Source of the DNA: Sulfurimonas sp.
GTDB lineage: Bacteria; Campylobacterota; Campylobacteria; Campylobacterales; Sulfurimonadaceae
Direction: 5' to 3'
Assembly (NCBI GenBank): GCA_027013295.1
Contig: JALUXP010000023.1
Location: 1-64,000 of the forward strand
DNA length: 64,000 bases
The position numbers and the translations under genes were made by a program. Below, piece by piece: positions 8,316 through 17,466 of this stretch (the stretch's first letter is position 1; each line of letters starts with the position of its first letter). Under the pieces are notes generated by a model, which was not told the origin of the DNA, did not search any database, and worked only from the letters and a program-made list of their open reading frames with translations.

Positions 8316-8822
8316 CTAAATCTTCCTTAAAAACTCCAAAAGCCCTTCCATGATTTCTAGTGGGTTAGGTGGGCAACCTGCTATATGGTGAGTCACTTGA
8401 AGATGCTCTGTTACTGGAGCATTTATAGCATAAGTTCGCTCATATGGCGCTTGCATCATTGGGCAATCCCCTACGCTTATTACCCATTTTGGTGAGGGGA
8501 TTTGTGCATATGCCTCTTTGACATGGGGAGTCATATTAAAGGTCATAACACCACTGAGTAGCATCACATCTGCATGTCTAGGACTTGCTACAAAATAGAT
8601 ACCTAAACGCTCAAGGTCAAAGTAAGGATTTGAAAGTGCATTGCACTCTGCTTCACACGCATTGCAGCTACCGCTATCTACCATTCTGATAGCTAAACTC
8701 CCTGCAAAATGCTTCTTCACGCTCTCTTTTATCTCTTTGCGTATCTTTTTGAGACTCTCTTCTAGTTCCGGTTTCTCGGTAATTACTCCAAGTTTTGCAC
8801 GCTTATTCCAAAATTTAATCAT
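8316..8822 (-). CDS. Hyf-like complex small subunit (NuoB/HyfI family)
   Basis: This 168-residue protein belongs to the NuoB/group 4 hydrogenase small-subunit family, which holds the [4Fe-4S] cluster next to the active site. Likely ligands are C53 and C56 (SCNAC), C120 (GDCP) and C150 (GCPPNP), with an extra cysteine at C60. The cluster therefore appears intact, in contrast to the large subunit. It is the last gene of the operon and overlaps hyfG-like by ATGA. It would sit on the cytoplasmic arm of the membrane complex. Confidence 0.88.
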   Translation of the reverse strand: MIKFWNKRAKLGVITEKPELEESLKKIRKEIKESVKKHFAGSLAIRMVDSGSCNACEAECNALSNPYFDLERLGIYFVASPRHADVMLLSGVMTFNMTPHVKEAYAQIPSPKWVISVGDCPMMQAPYERTYAINAPVTEHLQVTHHIAGCPPNPLEIMEGLLEFLRKI

Positions 8823-10186
8823 AAATCATTCCCTGCATAGCTTAAATCACAACTCTTATTGATGAGCGGAAAATCAGCAATAATATCTTTTTGCATCATA
8901 ATATGAACTGCCTGCCAGTTCATAAAACTAGGATCCCTTGCAAAAAATCTCTCTATTACACCATCTTTTATATCTATCGACATAAAAAGTTCTCCCATAG
9001 AACTCTCACAAAAACTTTGGTACTCTCCATCACAAATCTTTGCAACTTCTAGCACTGTATCATCCTCTTCTAAGAAATGTCGCATCATCTCGATGGAGTT
9101 TTTAAGCTCTCCCAGCCGAACTTTAAAACGGGCTCCTACATCACCACTTTCCTCATTTACCATACGAAAACCATGCTCAAGGTAAAAAGGATTTGCCCTT
9201 CTGTCTATTTTTATTCCTGAAGCACGGGCTACTACACCAACGCTAGCATATTTCACCGCTTGTTTTAGAGATAAAATTCCTGTAGTATCAAATCTATCCC
9301 ATAGAGATGGAATATCCATAATCCAATCCTCAAAAAAATCTAGACTTTTTTCTAAATCATTAAGCCATTCATTAAAACCATCTATATCTATGAAACTATT
9401 TTCAAAACTCACTGCTCCAAAGCCAAAACGGTGTCCAGTAAGTTCACGCATCTTTCTGCGTGCCTCTTCACTGAGTTTAGAAGCAAAACTCAAAGCTGCT
9501 CCAAACCCTGCGTCATTAGGGATAAATCCAACATCTGTAAGATGATGAATGGTTCTTTCAATCTCTAGTAAAAGTGCATGGCGTTTTTGCAAACTCAGAG
9601 GAAGCTCCTGCTTTGTTGCTTGAAGATATATATCTCTGTAGCAGATTTGATAAGCAATGCTTTCATTCCCACTTATTCGCTCTATGATAGGTTTTGCATC
9701 CTCGAGCCTTTTACCCTCAAGCATCTTCTCAATTCCTTTGTGGGTATAAAAATGTCGCACCTCTAAATGAAGCATATTCTCACCTGCTTGAGAAAACTGA
9801 AAATGTCCCGGTTCAATTATACCCGCATGGATAGGACCTACGGCTACTTGAAAGACACCATCCCCTCTTATCTCTTCATATTTGTATGGCAAATAGGGAG
9901 CTTCTTGGAGTTTATGTTGTGTAAAATCTTTTCTTAAAGGGTGTATATCTTTGGGAAATCGCTCTTGATGTACCAATGGTCGTTTATCAAAGGCATCCTT
10001 GATAATAATCCCAAAATCATCATGCATCTTGCGTTCAAACCAGATACCTGCTGGATTCTTTTTTGTTATAGTTTTGATGGAGGGATTCTCTTTTGAGATC
10101 TCCTCCTTTTCACTATGCTCATCATATATGGTAATAATCTCGAAGCATTCACTCTTCTCTTTACAAAATCTAGCTATAAATCTCAT
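8819..10186 (-). CDS. Hyf-like large subunit lacking Ni-Fe site cysteines (Ehr type)
   Basis: The 455-residue protein aligns with the NuoCD/HyfG/HycE family: a short N-terminal NuoC-like part, then the NuoD-like core with IIEPGHF. In true group 4 [NiFe] hydrogenases the N-terminal motif is RxCGxC and the C-terminal one is DPCxxC. Here they read RISGNESIAYQ (near residue 168) and NKSCDLSYAGNDL (at the C-terminus). Three or four of the four metal ligands are therefore gone and H2 chemistry is not expected. Such proteins are known from energy-converting-hydrogenase-related (Ehr) complexes of unknown substrate. Overlapping start and stop codons tie it to the DUF167 gene before it and the small subunit after it. 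Confidence 0.85.
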   Translation of the reverse strand: MRFIARFCKEKSECFEIITIYDEHSEKEEISKENPSIKTITKKNPAGIWFERKMHDDFGIIIKDAFDKRPLVHQERFPKDIHPLRKDFTQHKLQEAPYLPYKYEEIRGDGVFQVAVGPIHAGIIEPGHFQFSQAGENMLHLEVRHFYTHKGIEKMLEGKRLEDAKPIIERISGNESIAYQICYRDIYLQATKQELPLSLQKRHALLLEIERTIHHLTDVGFIPNDAGFGAALSFASKLSEEARRKMRELTGHRFGFGAVSFENSFIDIDGFNEWLNDLEKSLDFFEDWIMDIPSLWDRFDTTGILSLKQAVKYASVGVVARASGIKIDRRANPFYLEHGFRMVNEESGDVGARFKVRLGELKNSIEMMRHFLEEDDTVLEVAKICDGEYQSFCESSMGELFMSIDIKDGVIERFFARDPSFMNWQAVHIMMQKDIIADFPLINKSCDLSYAGNDL

Positions 10187-10566
10187 AGGTTTTTCTCCTC
10201 TAACTTTGCAATAACACGAGGAAGTTTTGTAGGGGATTTTATACGGAGTTGTTTATTGATATTCATCCGCCCAAAAACAACTTCTATGTCATTTTTATTG
10301 ATTCCAAATTCTTTTGCTAGCCACTTTACCATATAGTCAGTAGCTCTCCCGCCAACAGGTGCAGCTGTGACACTTATCTTGAGCTGATTTCCCTTTGGCT
10401 TGCCTATAATATCTTTTTTTGCACTAGGTGTACCTAAGATATTTAAAACCAAAATATTATCATCCCAAGCATAAAAGCTCTTCATATCTCGAGGGTGGAA
10501 AGAGATAACACTCTCCTCCTCCGCAAGTTCCTCAGCATTCATCCAAGATTTTCTTTTTTTTAGCAT
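10183..10566 (-). CDS. DUF167 (YggU/UPF0235) family protein inside the Hyf-like operon
   Basis: The 127-residue protein has a C-terminal DUF167 core of about 80 residues: TPSAKKD, then LKISVTAAPVGGRA, then LAKEFGI. An N-terminal extension of about 45 residues starts with a basic stretch and an acidic helix. DUF167 proteins are small, soluble and of unknown function, and normally stand near yggT or proline genes. Here the gene overlaps the large-subunit start by four bases (ATGA) and follows hyfF-like by 15 bp, so it is a genuine operon member. A role in assembly or regulation of the complex is inference. Confidence 0.8.
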   Translation of the reverse strand: MLKKRKSWMNAEELAEEESVISFHPRDMKSFYAWDDNILVLNILGTPSAKKDIIGKPKGNQLKISVTAAPVGGRATDYMVKWLAKEFGINKNDIEVVFGRMNINKQLRIKSPTKLPRVIAKLEEKNL

Positions 10567-10581
10567 TTTAAGTACCTCACC

Positions 10582-11997
10582 TTAGATTACAGTTTTTAGA
10601 TAGTGTAATGTATTTGGCAACATAAGTGCTACAAGTGAAACTGCAAAAAGGATAAGTGCAAAAAGTTCACCTGCATAAACCTTCCTACTCCGAGCCTCAC
10701 CCTCATACCTCATAGACTGGTAGATAGAGACAAAACGGTAGAAGATAATAGAGAGTAGAATGAGTAAGAAAAGTACTGCTCCTATCATCCCTAGCATATG
10801 GTCGCTTCCTTTTGCCGTATTTATCATCGCTCCAAAACCATAAAGTTCACTAAAGAACATCGGACTTGGTGGTAGGGAGATGATAGCAAGTAAAAAGAGA
10901 GAAACTAAAAATAAAAAGATTTTACCGCGTTTACCAGTATAGCCTCGAAGTGCTCCTGCCATTTTAAACTTGCCATTAGTCTCTAAAACACCTGTAGAGA
11001 GAAAAAGAGCTGGTTTTAAAAAGGCATGTGCTCCAAAGTGCAGAAGAGCTGCAAAGGGAGATCCACTTACCCAGAACAACACGATTAATGCCATATGTTC
11101 TATCCCAGAGAGAGAAAAAAGACGCATGAAGTCCTTCGCTCTATAGATAAGAAAGGAGACTATGAAGATGGTCAAAATCGTATAGATAAAGACAAAGATA
11201 AAAAGATTATTATAATTTACCTCCATAGCTATTTGGGAAAAACGAAAAAATCCTATAACAACAGCAGATTCTAAAATTCCACTAAAGAGAGCTGCAACAG
11301 GATAGAAGGAGGATCTCTCAATATTGGCTAACCAGAGATTCATAGGGAAAAATCCCATCTTTACAAACATCCCAATAGTAGCAATAGCAAAACCTATCTC
11401 AAAAAGAAATGGTGAAGGAATCTCTTTTGCATGTTTAAGGAGTAGATCAAACTGCATCGCTTCCTCTCCCAAAATAGGTTTTGCACTTGCATACATTAAA
11501 ATAATGCCAAAGAGAATGAGAGAAACGGCGATAGCACCGACTATCATGTAGTTCCAAGCCTCTTTATGTGCTGCTGGCGTGTGGTTCGTTTTAATCATAT
11601 AAACGGTAGAGAGGGTAGCAAGTTCTAGCCCTATCCAGTATATACCCATATGATTTGAGAGGATGGAGAAGATAAGACCAATCCAAAAGATAGCAAAAAA
11701 TCTATAAAATTTTCTATAAGCTTTTGGCGAAACTGTTACATGCTTATCCATAGTAAAAAGTGCTAGTGTTACACCAATACCAACGATAGAAGAAACAAGT
11801 AGTACATAAGTATCTAGTTTATCCGCTACAAGATATGTCCCTAAAATTGCGTAAGGTTTCACAAAAGTGAAGAGATCAACAATAGGAAATAAAATAACAA
11901 AAGAGCTAAGTGCCAGTAAGTATTTTGCATTCTCGTTACGCAAAAAACTTACAAGAAACATAAACAGTGCCGGAGTAAGTAAAAGTGTTAACATCAT
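10582..11997 (-). CDS. Hyf-like antiporter-type membrane subunit (HyfF/NuoN-like)
   Basis: The 471-residue protein is highly hydrophobic, with about 13-14 membrane helices and the pattern of Mrp/NuoM/NuoN-type proton-translocating subunits. Conserved traits include a membrane glutamate in WIGLELATLS and a helix-embedded lysine and histidine in the second half (FGAHAFLKPALF). It fits HyfF of hydrogenase 4. The start overlaps the end of the hyfE-like gene by ATGA. It probably drives or uses ion translocation coupled to the soluble arm. Confidence 0.88.
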   Translation of the reverse strand: MMLTLLLTPALFMFLVSFLRNENAKYLLALSSFVILFPIVDLFTFVKPYAILGTYLVADKLDTYVLLVSSIVGIGVTLALFTMDKHVTVSPKAYRKFYRFFAIFWIGLIFSILSNHMGIYWIGLELATLSTVYMIKTNHTPAAHKEAWNYMIVGAIAVSLILFGIILMYASAKPILGEEAMQFDLLLKHAKEIPSPFLFEIGFAIATIGMFVKMGFFPMNLWLANIERSSFYPVAALFSGILESAVVIGFFRFSQIAMEVNYNNLFIFVFIYTILTIFIVSFLIYRAKDFMRLFSLSGIEHMALIVLFWVSGSPFAALLHFGAHAFLKPALFLSTGVLETNGKFKMAGALRGYTGKRGKIFLFLVSLFLLAIISLPPSPMFFSELYGFGAMINTAKGSDHMLGMIGAVLFLLILLSIIFYRFVSIYQSMRYEGEARSRKVYAGELFALILFAVSLVALMLPNTLHYLKTVI

Positions 11998-12587
11998 ATT
12001 TTCATCTCCTCTTTGTGAAAAAGTAGATTAATGACTACAATAGCCATTAGAAGGTCAAAAAATATTCCAAGTTCTACTAGCATTGGCATACCATTTGTTG
12101 CCGTTGTTCCAAGTAAAAAGAGAGAATTTTCAAGTGCTAAAAAGCCTATAATCTTTGGTACGACATCTGAATGCTCCATAATCAGTAATAGAGAAAGGAA
12201 CAGAGATGAAATACTTATAGCCACATAGTTAGCATTTGTATGAATCATATCTACTATAGGCACAGAGAGATAAAAGGTAAAAACTAAAATAATAGGCACA
12301 AGCATAATAGAATACTGCATTTTTATCCCTGAGACTATCTGTCGAGCAAAATTAAATTTATGACTCAGGTTTTTTAAAACATAGGGGATACCAATAGCTT
12401 TAATAAGAATAGTTACAACTCCAGTAAGAAGCATAGCTTTATCATCTATATTGATTCCAATACCTAAAGCTAATAATCCCAACATTAAAGAGTTCATGGA
12501 GTACCAAAAAAGTAGTCCATAGAGTCGTGTTGTAAAGAGTGCTGCAATAAGTGAAGCTAAGAAAAGTCCAATAAGAAAATCTACCAT
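11994..12587 (-). CDS. Hyf-like small membrane subunit (HyfE/NuoK-like)
   Basis: The 197-residue protein has about six membrane helices and matches HyfE, the NuoK-like subunit of hydrogenase-4 complexes. Its C-terminal LLFHKEE tail faces the cytoplasm. It abuts the hyfC-like gene with no gap and overlaps hyfF-like by four bases. Together with the B, C and F subunits it would form the proton-pumping membrane arm. Confidence 0.85.
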   Translation of the reverse strand: MVDFLIGLFLASLIAALFTTRLYGLLFWYSMNSLMLGLLALGIGINIDDKAMLLTGVVTILIKAIGIPYVLKNLSHKFNFARQIVSGIKMQYSIMLVPIILVFTFYLSVPIVDMIHTNANYVAISISSLFLSLLLIMEHSDVVPKIIGFLALENSLFLLGTTATNGMPMLVELGIFFDLLMAIVVINLLFHKEEMKI

Positions 12588-13508
12588 TTAGGCTCCTAAT
12601 ACATAAAATGTGATGAGAGATAAGAAAGCAAAAACAATAGCGAGTCCTAAAAGATTTGGTATCTTAAAGATTCTTAGTTTTGCTGTATTTACCTCAAAAA
12701 TTGCAACAGCTGTTGCAATAATAAAAAGCTTCAAAACAAAAATTACAAAGGCAATAGGTGCTATAAATTCTAGACCAAAAGGCATAAAGAGTGAAGCAAA
12801 AAGCGAAGCGAAGATAACGAATTTGATAGAAGATGCAGTTTCAATAATAGCAAGATAAACACCTGTAAGATCAAGTATCATTGCCTCATGCACCATAGTT
12901 AGCTCAAGGTGTGTCTCAGTGTTATCTACTGGGATACGCCCATTTTCTGCTATGAGCAAAATAAAAAAACTAATGCCCGCAAAAAGATAGCTTGCCATAT
13001 GTTCTTTTGGAAAATGTGCTACTAGATTTACTCCAGCTTGTCCTACCCCAAGGTTATCTGCCATCAAAGAGACAGAAAAGATAGTTAAAACCATAGCAGG
13101 TTCAACAAGAGCAGAAATAAATGACTCACGAGAGCTTCCCATACCTCCAAAAGCACTAGCACTGTCAAGCCCTAAGATCATAAGAAAAAAGGTTGAGAGC
13201 GAGATCAGCCCTGTGATGGTAAATGCATCAACAAAACTCACATAGTAAGCTCCCCCTACAATAGGAGGGAGGAAAAATACGGTGACAAGAAGTGGCGAAA
13301 GCACTAAAAAAGGGGCATAACGAGTGATAGCACTAGTCTCCTCAGAGATGATAGTCTCTTTTTTGAGGAGTTTTGTGAAGTTTCTATACCCCTGCATCAA
13401 TGAAATGGGGCGTTTAAAAAACAGAACCATCTTTGTTGCTTTGATATACGAGAGTAAAATCGGTGCAATTAAAATAAGTAGAACAACAGTTAATAAATAA
13501 AGAATCAT
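12588..13508 (-). CDS. Hyf-like membrane anchor subunit (HyfC/NuoH-like)
   Basis: The protein of about 306 residues has around eight membrane helices and the NuoH/HyfC signature loops: ENGRIPVDNTETHLELTMVHE with clustered acidic residues. This loop connects the soluble arm and the antiporter subunits. A longer reading frame extends upstream into hyfB-like. I chose the ATG at 13508, which overlaps the hyfB-like stop as ATGA and is preceded by GGAGAG. This start gives a first membrane helix directly (MILYLLTVV). Confidence 0.88.
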   Translation of the reverse strand: MILYLLTVVLLILIAPILLSYIKATKMVLFFKRPISLMQGYRNFTKLLKKETIISEETSAITRYAPFLVLSPLLVTVFFLPPIVGGAYYVSFVDAFTITGLISLSTFFLMILGLDSASAFGGMGSSRESFISALVEPAMVLTIFSVSLMADNLGVGQAGVNLVAHFPKEHMASYLFAGISFFILLIAENGRIPVDNTETHLELTMVHEAMILDLTGVYLAIIETASSIKFVIFASLFASLFMPFGLEFIAPIAFVIFVLKLFIIATAVAIFEVNTAKLRIFKIPNLLGLAIVFAFLSLITFYVLGA

Positions 13509-15391
13509 TTTTTCTCTCCAATGATTAAGATTTTTACAGACATAATCATCATGATAGACTCTATTATAATCGTTTGCCAAGAAAAATCATCTGCAAAAAT
13601 TCTGTAACTAAAAAGAACAAATAGCAAAAGAGTAAATATCATCGCAGGATAACGAGTTTGCTCAAAGTGTCCTAAACGGTAGACCCAATAACTTATGATA
13701 TATGTCAACCGTTTTGCACTTTCGTAGAGCGAAACTTCAAAGAGTGGTTTGATGTGGACAGTATAACTTGCATCTGAAAACTTTGTCTCATGTCCTGCAA
13801 GAGTCTCTTTGACAATATGTTCTTGAGGTTTATAGAGCCAGCTAAAAAACCTTCGCATAATACCTGAAAATCCTGTTGATGTATACTGCGTATTTGGTGC
13901 TGTTCTATAGCCACATGCCCATGTATGATAGAATCTCTCTTTAACATCAAACACTCTGTAGGCTAGAAGCAGAAGTCCTGTTACAAGCACTAATGAACCA
14001 AAGAGAATTAATGGAGAAACTATACCGCCATGAACACTAAGCGAGTGCATTTGCAAAATACCATCAGGAAAAAGTTTTGCGTAGATGGAGGATCGACCTA
14101 GGCTCACAAATACATCATCAAAAAAGCGTAGATAAAAAGGTGCAAAAAGCATCAAAGAGGCTATATAGAGGGCTGAGAGTACCATACCAGTTTTCATAAG
14201 AAAGTTGACCTCTGTAGCGTGTTTGGCATTTGTGCTTCTATGCAAACCTAAAAAAGTGATACCAAAAGCTTTGACAAAGGTAGCTATAGCTAAACCACTA
14301 GTCATAGCAAGTGCAAAAATGGCAAAAGGGATGGAAAGTTTTAGGGATATATCATCAGTGATATGACTAGAACCTAGCATCGACTGAAAAATCATCCATT
14401 CGCTTAAAAAGCCATTTGTTGGAGGAAGTGCTGTGATACTCATCGCAGCAAATAGAAAAACAAATGCTGTTACAGGCATAGAACTAATAAGTCCACCAAA
14501 TTTTTCTATGTTTTTTGTATGGGTCTGATGCAAAACAGATCCTGCACCCATAAATAGAAGTGATTTAAATCCCATATGGTTAAAGATATGAAAGAGTGCA
14601 GCTACAAAAGAAAAGGTACTAAGATAAGGGAGCTTAAGAGTATCAAAAATCATTCCCATTGCAAAGGCGATAAGTATAATGCCTATATTTTCTATGGAGG
14701 AGTTTGCTAAAAGTGCTTTAATGTCATGCTCTCCCATCGCATATAAAATCCCTACAAGCGAGGTTAGAGAGCCGATGATAAGAAGAGTAGTTCCCCACTC
14801 CAAAGGCCAAGGATAAAGCACATCAAATAGAAAACGCAACAATCCATACAAAGCAACTTTAAGCATCACCCCACTCATAAGGGCTGAAGCAGGAGAGGGA
14901 GCGGCTGGATGTGCGTAGGGGAGCCATACATGTAAAGGTACAGCACCCGCTTTACTTAATAATCCTAAGATAAGAAAGAAGAAAAGCAGACTTGGATAAG
15001 CAAATTTTGAAGCTATAAGCTGCATTGAACCAAAGTCCAACTCAAGGTTTCCATCGCTTACTATAAGAAAAAAGAGCATCAGAAAAACAAAACCAAAATG
15101 GGTCATCAAAAAGTAAAATCGTGCTGCTTTGATGGTGCTTTTACCTTCAACTTCGGTCAGTATTAACTTCCAAGAACTTAGACTCATAATCTCCCAAAAA
15201 AAGAGAAAAACAAGAGCATTTGCACTTACAACCACACCAAGCATAGAGGCTATAAAAGCAAAATAATGTAGTTGGTAATAGCCTTTTCTCTCAATATGTG
15301 GAAGATAACCAGTAGAATAAATAAGATTAGGAAGAGATCCTAAGAGTATAAGTGCCACAAAAACAAGTGAAAGAGTATCAAAAATAAACAT
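13505..15391 (-). CDS. Hyf-like antiporter-type membrane subunit (HyfB/NuoL-like)
   Basis: The 628-residue protein is a NuoL/HyfB-type membrane subunit with about 16 helices. Typical elements include FFWEIMSLSSW (membrane Glu), LSKAGAVPLHVWLPYAHPAAPSP (Lys in a broken helix) and FHIFNHMGFKSLLFM (His/Lys pair). It is the first gene of the operon. A TTTGTGCTATACT-like extended -10 box is seen about 110 bp upstream (15507-15502, minus strand). The ribosome site AGGAG precedes the ATG. It would conduct ions in the Hyf-like complex. Confidence 0.88.
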   Translation of the reverse strand: MFIFDTLSLVFVALILLGSLPNLIYSTGYLPHIERKGYYQLHYFAFIASMLGVVVSANALVFLFFWEIMSLSSWKLILTEVEGKSTIKAARFYFLMTHFGFVFLMLFFLIVSDGNLELDFGSMQLIASKFAYPSLLFFFLILGLLSKAGAVPLHVWLPYAHPAAPSPASALMSGVMLKVALYGLLRFLFDVLYPWPLEWGTTLLIIGSLTSLVGILYAMGEHDIKALLANSSIENIGIILIAFAMGMIFDTLKLPYLSTFSFVAALFHIFNHMGFKSLLFMGAGSVLHQTHTKNIEKFGGLISSMPVTAFVFLFAAMSITALPPTNGFLSEWMIFQSMLGSSHITDDISLKLSIPFAIFALAMTSGLAIATFVKAFGITFLGLHRSTNAKHATEVNFLMKTGMVLSALYIASLMLFAPFYLRFFDDVFVSLGRSSIYAKLFPDGILQMHSLSVHGGIVSPLILFGSLVLVTGLLLLAYRVFDVKERFYHTWACGYRTAPNTQYTSTGFSGIMRRFFSWLYKPQEHIVKETLAGHETKFSDASYTVHIKPLFEVSLYESAKRLTYIISYWVYRLGHFEQTRYPAMIFTLLLFVLFSYRIFADDFSWQTIIIESIMMIMSVKILIIGEKK

Positions 15392-15694
15392 AACTATTTT
15401 TTCTCCTATGGTTTAAAATTTTATAGAAATAATCGTTAAACATATAAATAAAGGACCGCTATAAAGATGAAATAATCTACAATCCTAAATTATTGGATAT
15501 AAGTATAGCACAAGAAGCTTAAATATACATTATACAGGAGATAATTTTATGTTTTGATTGTTGCATCTTACTTTATCAAGGCGGTGCATAATGTAGTAAA
15601 ATTTATATTTCATGCGACATAACCTAAGCCTTATATCAAGTAAAATTTACTTGATATAAAACCCAAATTATAACTACTCAAATATAAGTATAAT
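15392..15694. other. Intergenic region upstream of the Hyf-like operon
   Basis: No gene is seen in these 303 bases. On the minus strand a TATACT extended -10 box at 15507-15502 is the best candidate promoter for the Hyf-like operon. A 14-bp-arm palindrome (15631-15659, TTATATCAAG...CTTGATATAA) stands 36 bp after the sulP stop. It has no U-run, so it may be a 3'-end hairpin or an operator. Confidence 0.5.
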
Positions 15695-17272
15695 TTATTT
15701 CTTTTTTGTCATGAGACGAGCTGACAATTCATGATCAGAATAAGTATGAGCAGTATCACCTATCTGCTGACAATGACCGCCATCACTTTCATAATCATGT
15801 TTAAAATCGTGAAAATATTCCATTACAGTATGATCAATAAGATAAGCATTAGAAAGATCTAAGGTAACATTTTTACCACTTGGTAGAGCTCCTAAAGCCT
15901 TTTTCAATGGTAAAAAGTTTGCAAATATAGCAGAATCAACCAATTTCATGGTTATATTTTCACCATCTTCTGTAATAGTAAAGTTGATTTTAAATAGATT
16001 GCCCAACTTGATGCCGCGTGTAATATGTATCAAGAATTTAACTAAAATACCAATAGCAACACCAATTAATAGGTCAGTAGCCAATACAGCAACAATAGTA
16101 ACAATAAACATAACAAATTGTTCAGAACCTACGCGTAATACTTTGATAAATTCTGCAGGAGCAGCTAGTCTATAACCAGTATAAACAAGCAATGCAGCGA
16201 GTGCGGCTAGAGGGATACTATTGATAATTCCTGGAAATAGAAAAACGAAAGATAACATAATAGAACCATGAAAGAAGTTTGCCCATCCTGTTTTAGCTCC
16301 ATTTGTGATATTAGCAGAACTACGCACAACCTCAGAGATCATTGCACTACCACCAATTAAACCTGAAGTGGTATTACCGATACCAATACCAATAATATCT
16401 TTATCTAGATTTGAATGGCGTTTATAAGGATCAAGTTTGTCAACAGCTACCGTGGTCAATAAACTCTCAAGACTACCAACTAACCAAATACTAACAACAG
16501 CTATCCAAAATTCTGTTTGACCTATCTTTGAAAAGTCAGGAAAATAAAAACTAGAAACAAAGTTATCAGAAATAGTTACTAAATAATTTGGTTTAACTGC
16601 AAAATACATTGCTAAACCTACACCTAAGGCTACAACAATAATAGGAGCTGGTATCTTCTTAAGCATCGGTTGTTTTATAAAGCTCCATAAAATCATAATT
16701 GCTAAACCAGCAATACCAATAGTACCAACATCTATATTCATATGCATAATACTATGTGGAATCTGAGCCATAGAAGAAAAGAGACTTCCTTTTTCAGGTG
16801 TTACACCTAACATCACATGAACTTGCTTGGTGATGATGATAATACCAATAGCGGCCAACATACCATGAACCACAGAGGTAGGGAAAAAAGCTGTTAGGCT
16901 TCCTGCCTTTAAAAGACCCATCACAATTTGTAATAAACCAGCAACTGCAATAGCCGCTAATGCAAATCGATACCCAGCAATAGGATCGCCATCACCCATT
17001 GTTTGCACTGCATCTAAAATAACAACAATCAACCCTGCGGCAGGACCAGTAATAGTGACAAATGAACCATTTACGCGTGAAACAAGTACACCACCAACAA
17101 TAGCACTTAAAATACCTGCCATAGGCGGTAAACCTGATGCCATAGCAATACCTAAACTTAATGGTAGAGCAATCAAGAAAACAAGAAAACCTGAAATCAG
17201 ATCATTCTGCCAATATTTTTTTAAACCAGCTATACCAGTTTCTGGTATATTATTTAAACTAGAATCATTCAA
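15695..17272 (-). CDS. SulP-family anion transporter with STAS domain
   Basis: The 525-residue inner-membrane protein has the SulP fold: about 12-14 helices, an ITGPAAG motif in the N-terminal half, an SLESLLT segment and a C-terminal STAS domain (about residues 430-525, with VTLDLSNAYLIDHTV). SulP proteins move sulfate, bicarbonate or other anions, usually with Na+ or H+. Sequence alone does not fix the substrate. Bicarbonate (BicA-like) is a reasonable guess for an autotroph, and sulfate export or uptake for a sulfur oxidiser. It stands alone between the Hyf-like operon and divergent gltA. The C-terminus is histidine-rich. Confidence 0.85.
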   Translation of the reverse strand: MNDSSLNNIPETGIAGLKKYWQNDLISGFLVFLIALPLSLGIAMASGLPPMAGILSAIVGGVLVSRVNGSFVTITGPAAGLIVVILDAVQTMGDGDPIAGYRFALAAIAVAGLLQIVMGLLKAGSLTAFFPTSVVHGMLAAIGIIIITKQVHVMLGVTPEKGSLFSSMAQIPHSIMHMNIDVGTIGIAGLAIMILWSFIKQPMLKKIPAPIIVVALGVGLAMYFAVKPNYLVTISDNFVSSFYFPDFSKIGQTEFWIAVVSIWLVGSLESLLTTVAVDKLDPYKRHSNLDKDIIGIGIGNTTSGLIGGSAMISEVVRSSANITNGAKTGWANFFHGSIMLSFVFLFPGIINSIPLAALAALLVYTGYRLAAPAEFIKVLRVGSEQFVMFIVTIVAVLATDLLIGVAIGILVKFLIHITRGIKLGNLFKINFTITEDGENITMKLVDSAIFANFLPLKKALGALPSGKNVTLDLSNAYLIDHTVMEYFHDFKHDYESDGGHCQQIGDTAHTYSDHELSARLMTKKK

Positions 17273-17430
17273 AGAAAACCTCCTGAGTTACTTTTGGATT
17301 CATACAAAAGTAACTAGTCTTATTTTATTATTTAAAGTAGAATCTAATTTAGGATAAAAGGATTCACTTCATGTTGAAAGTGTATACAAACAAAAGTAAC
17401 AAATGGGAAATATAATCATTATTTATATGA

Positions 17431-17436
17431 TATAAT
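17431..17436 (+). promoter_or_regulatory. gltA -10 element
   Basis: TATAAT preceded by TATGA (extended -10) lies 31 bp before the gltA start codon, in a 194-bp AT-rich gap divergent to the SulP gene. No clear -35 is visible, as is usual for epsilonproteobacterial sigma-70 promoters. Confidence 0.5.
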
Positions 17437-17466
17437 TTTTCATAAATTACTTTTAAAAGGTTAATA

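Noticed and set aside
13705..13950. 81-codon frame inside the HyfB-like gene
   Set aside because: It overlaps a clear antiporter subunit in another frame and has no ribosome site or recognisable motif.
15631..15659. Palindrome TTATATCAAG...CTTGATATAA considered as an FNR box
   Set aside because: The half-sites are in the order ATCAA...TTGAT, the reverse of the FNR/DNR box, so it is kept only as an unassigned palindrome.
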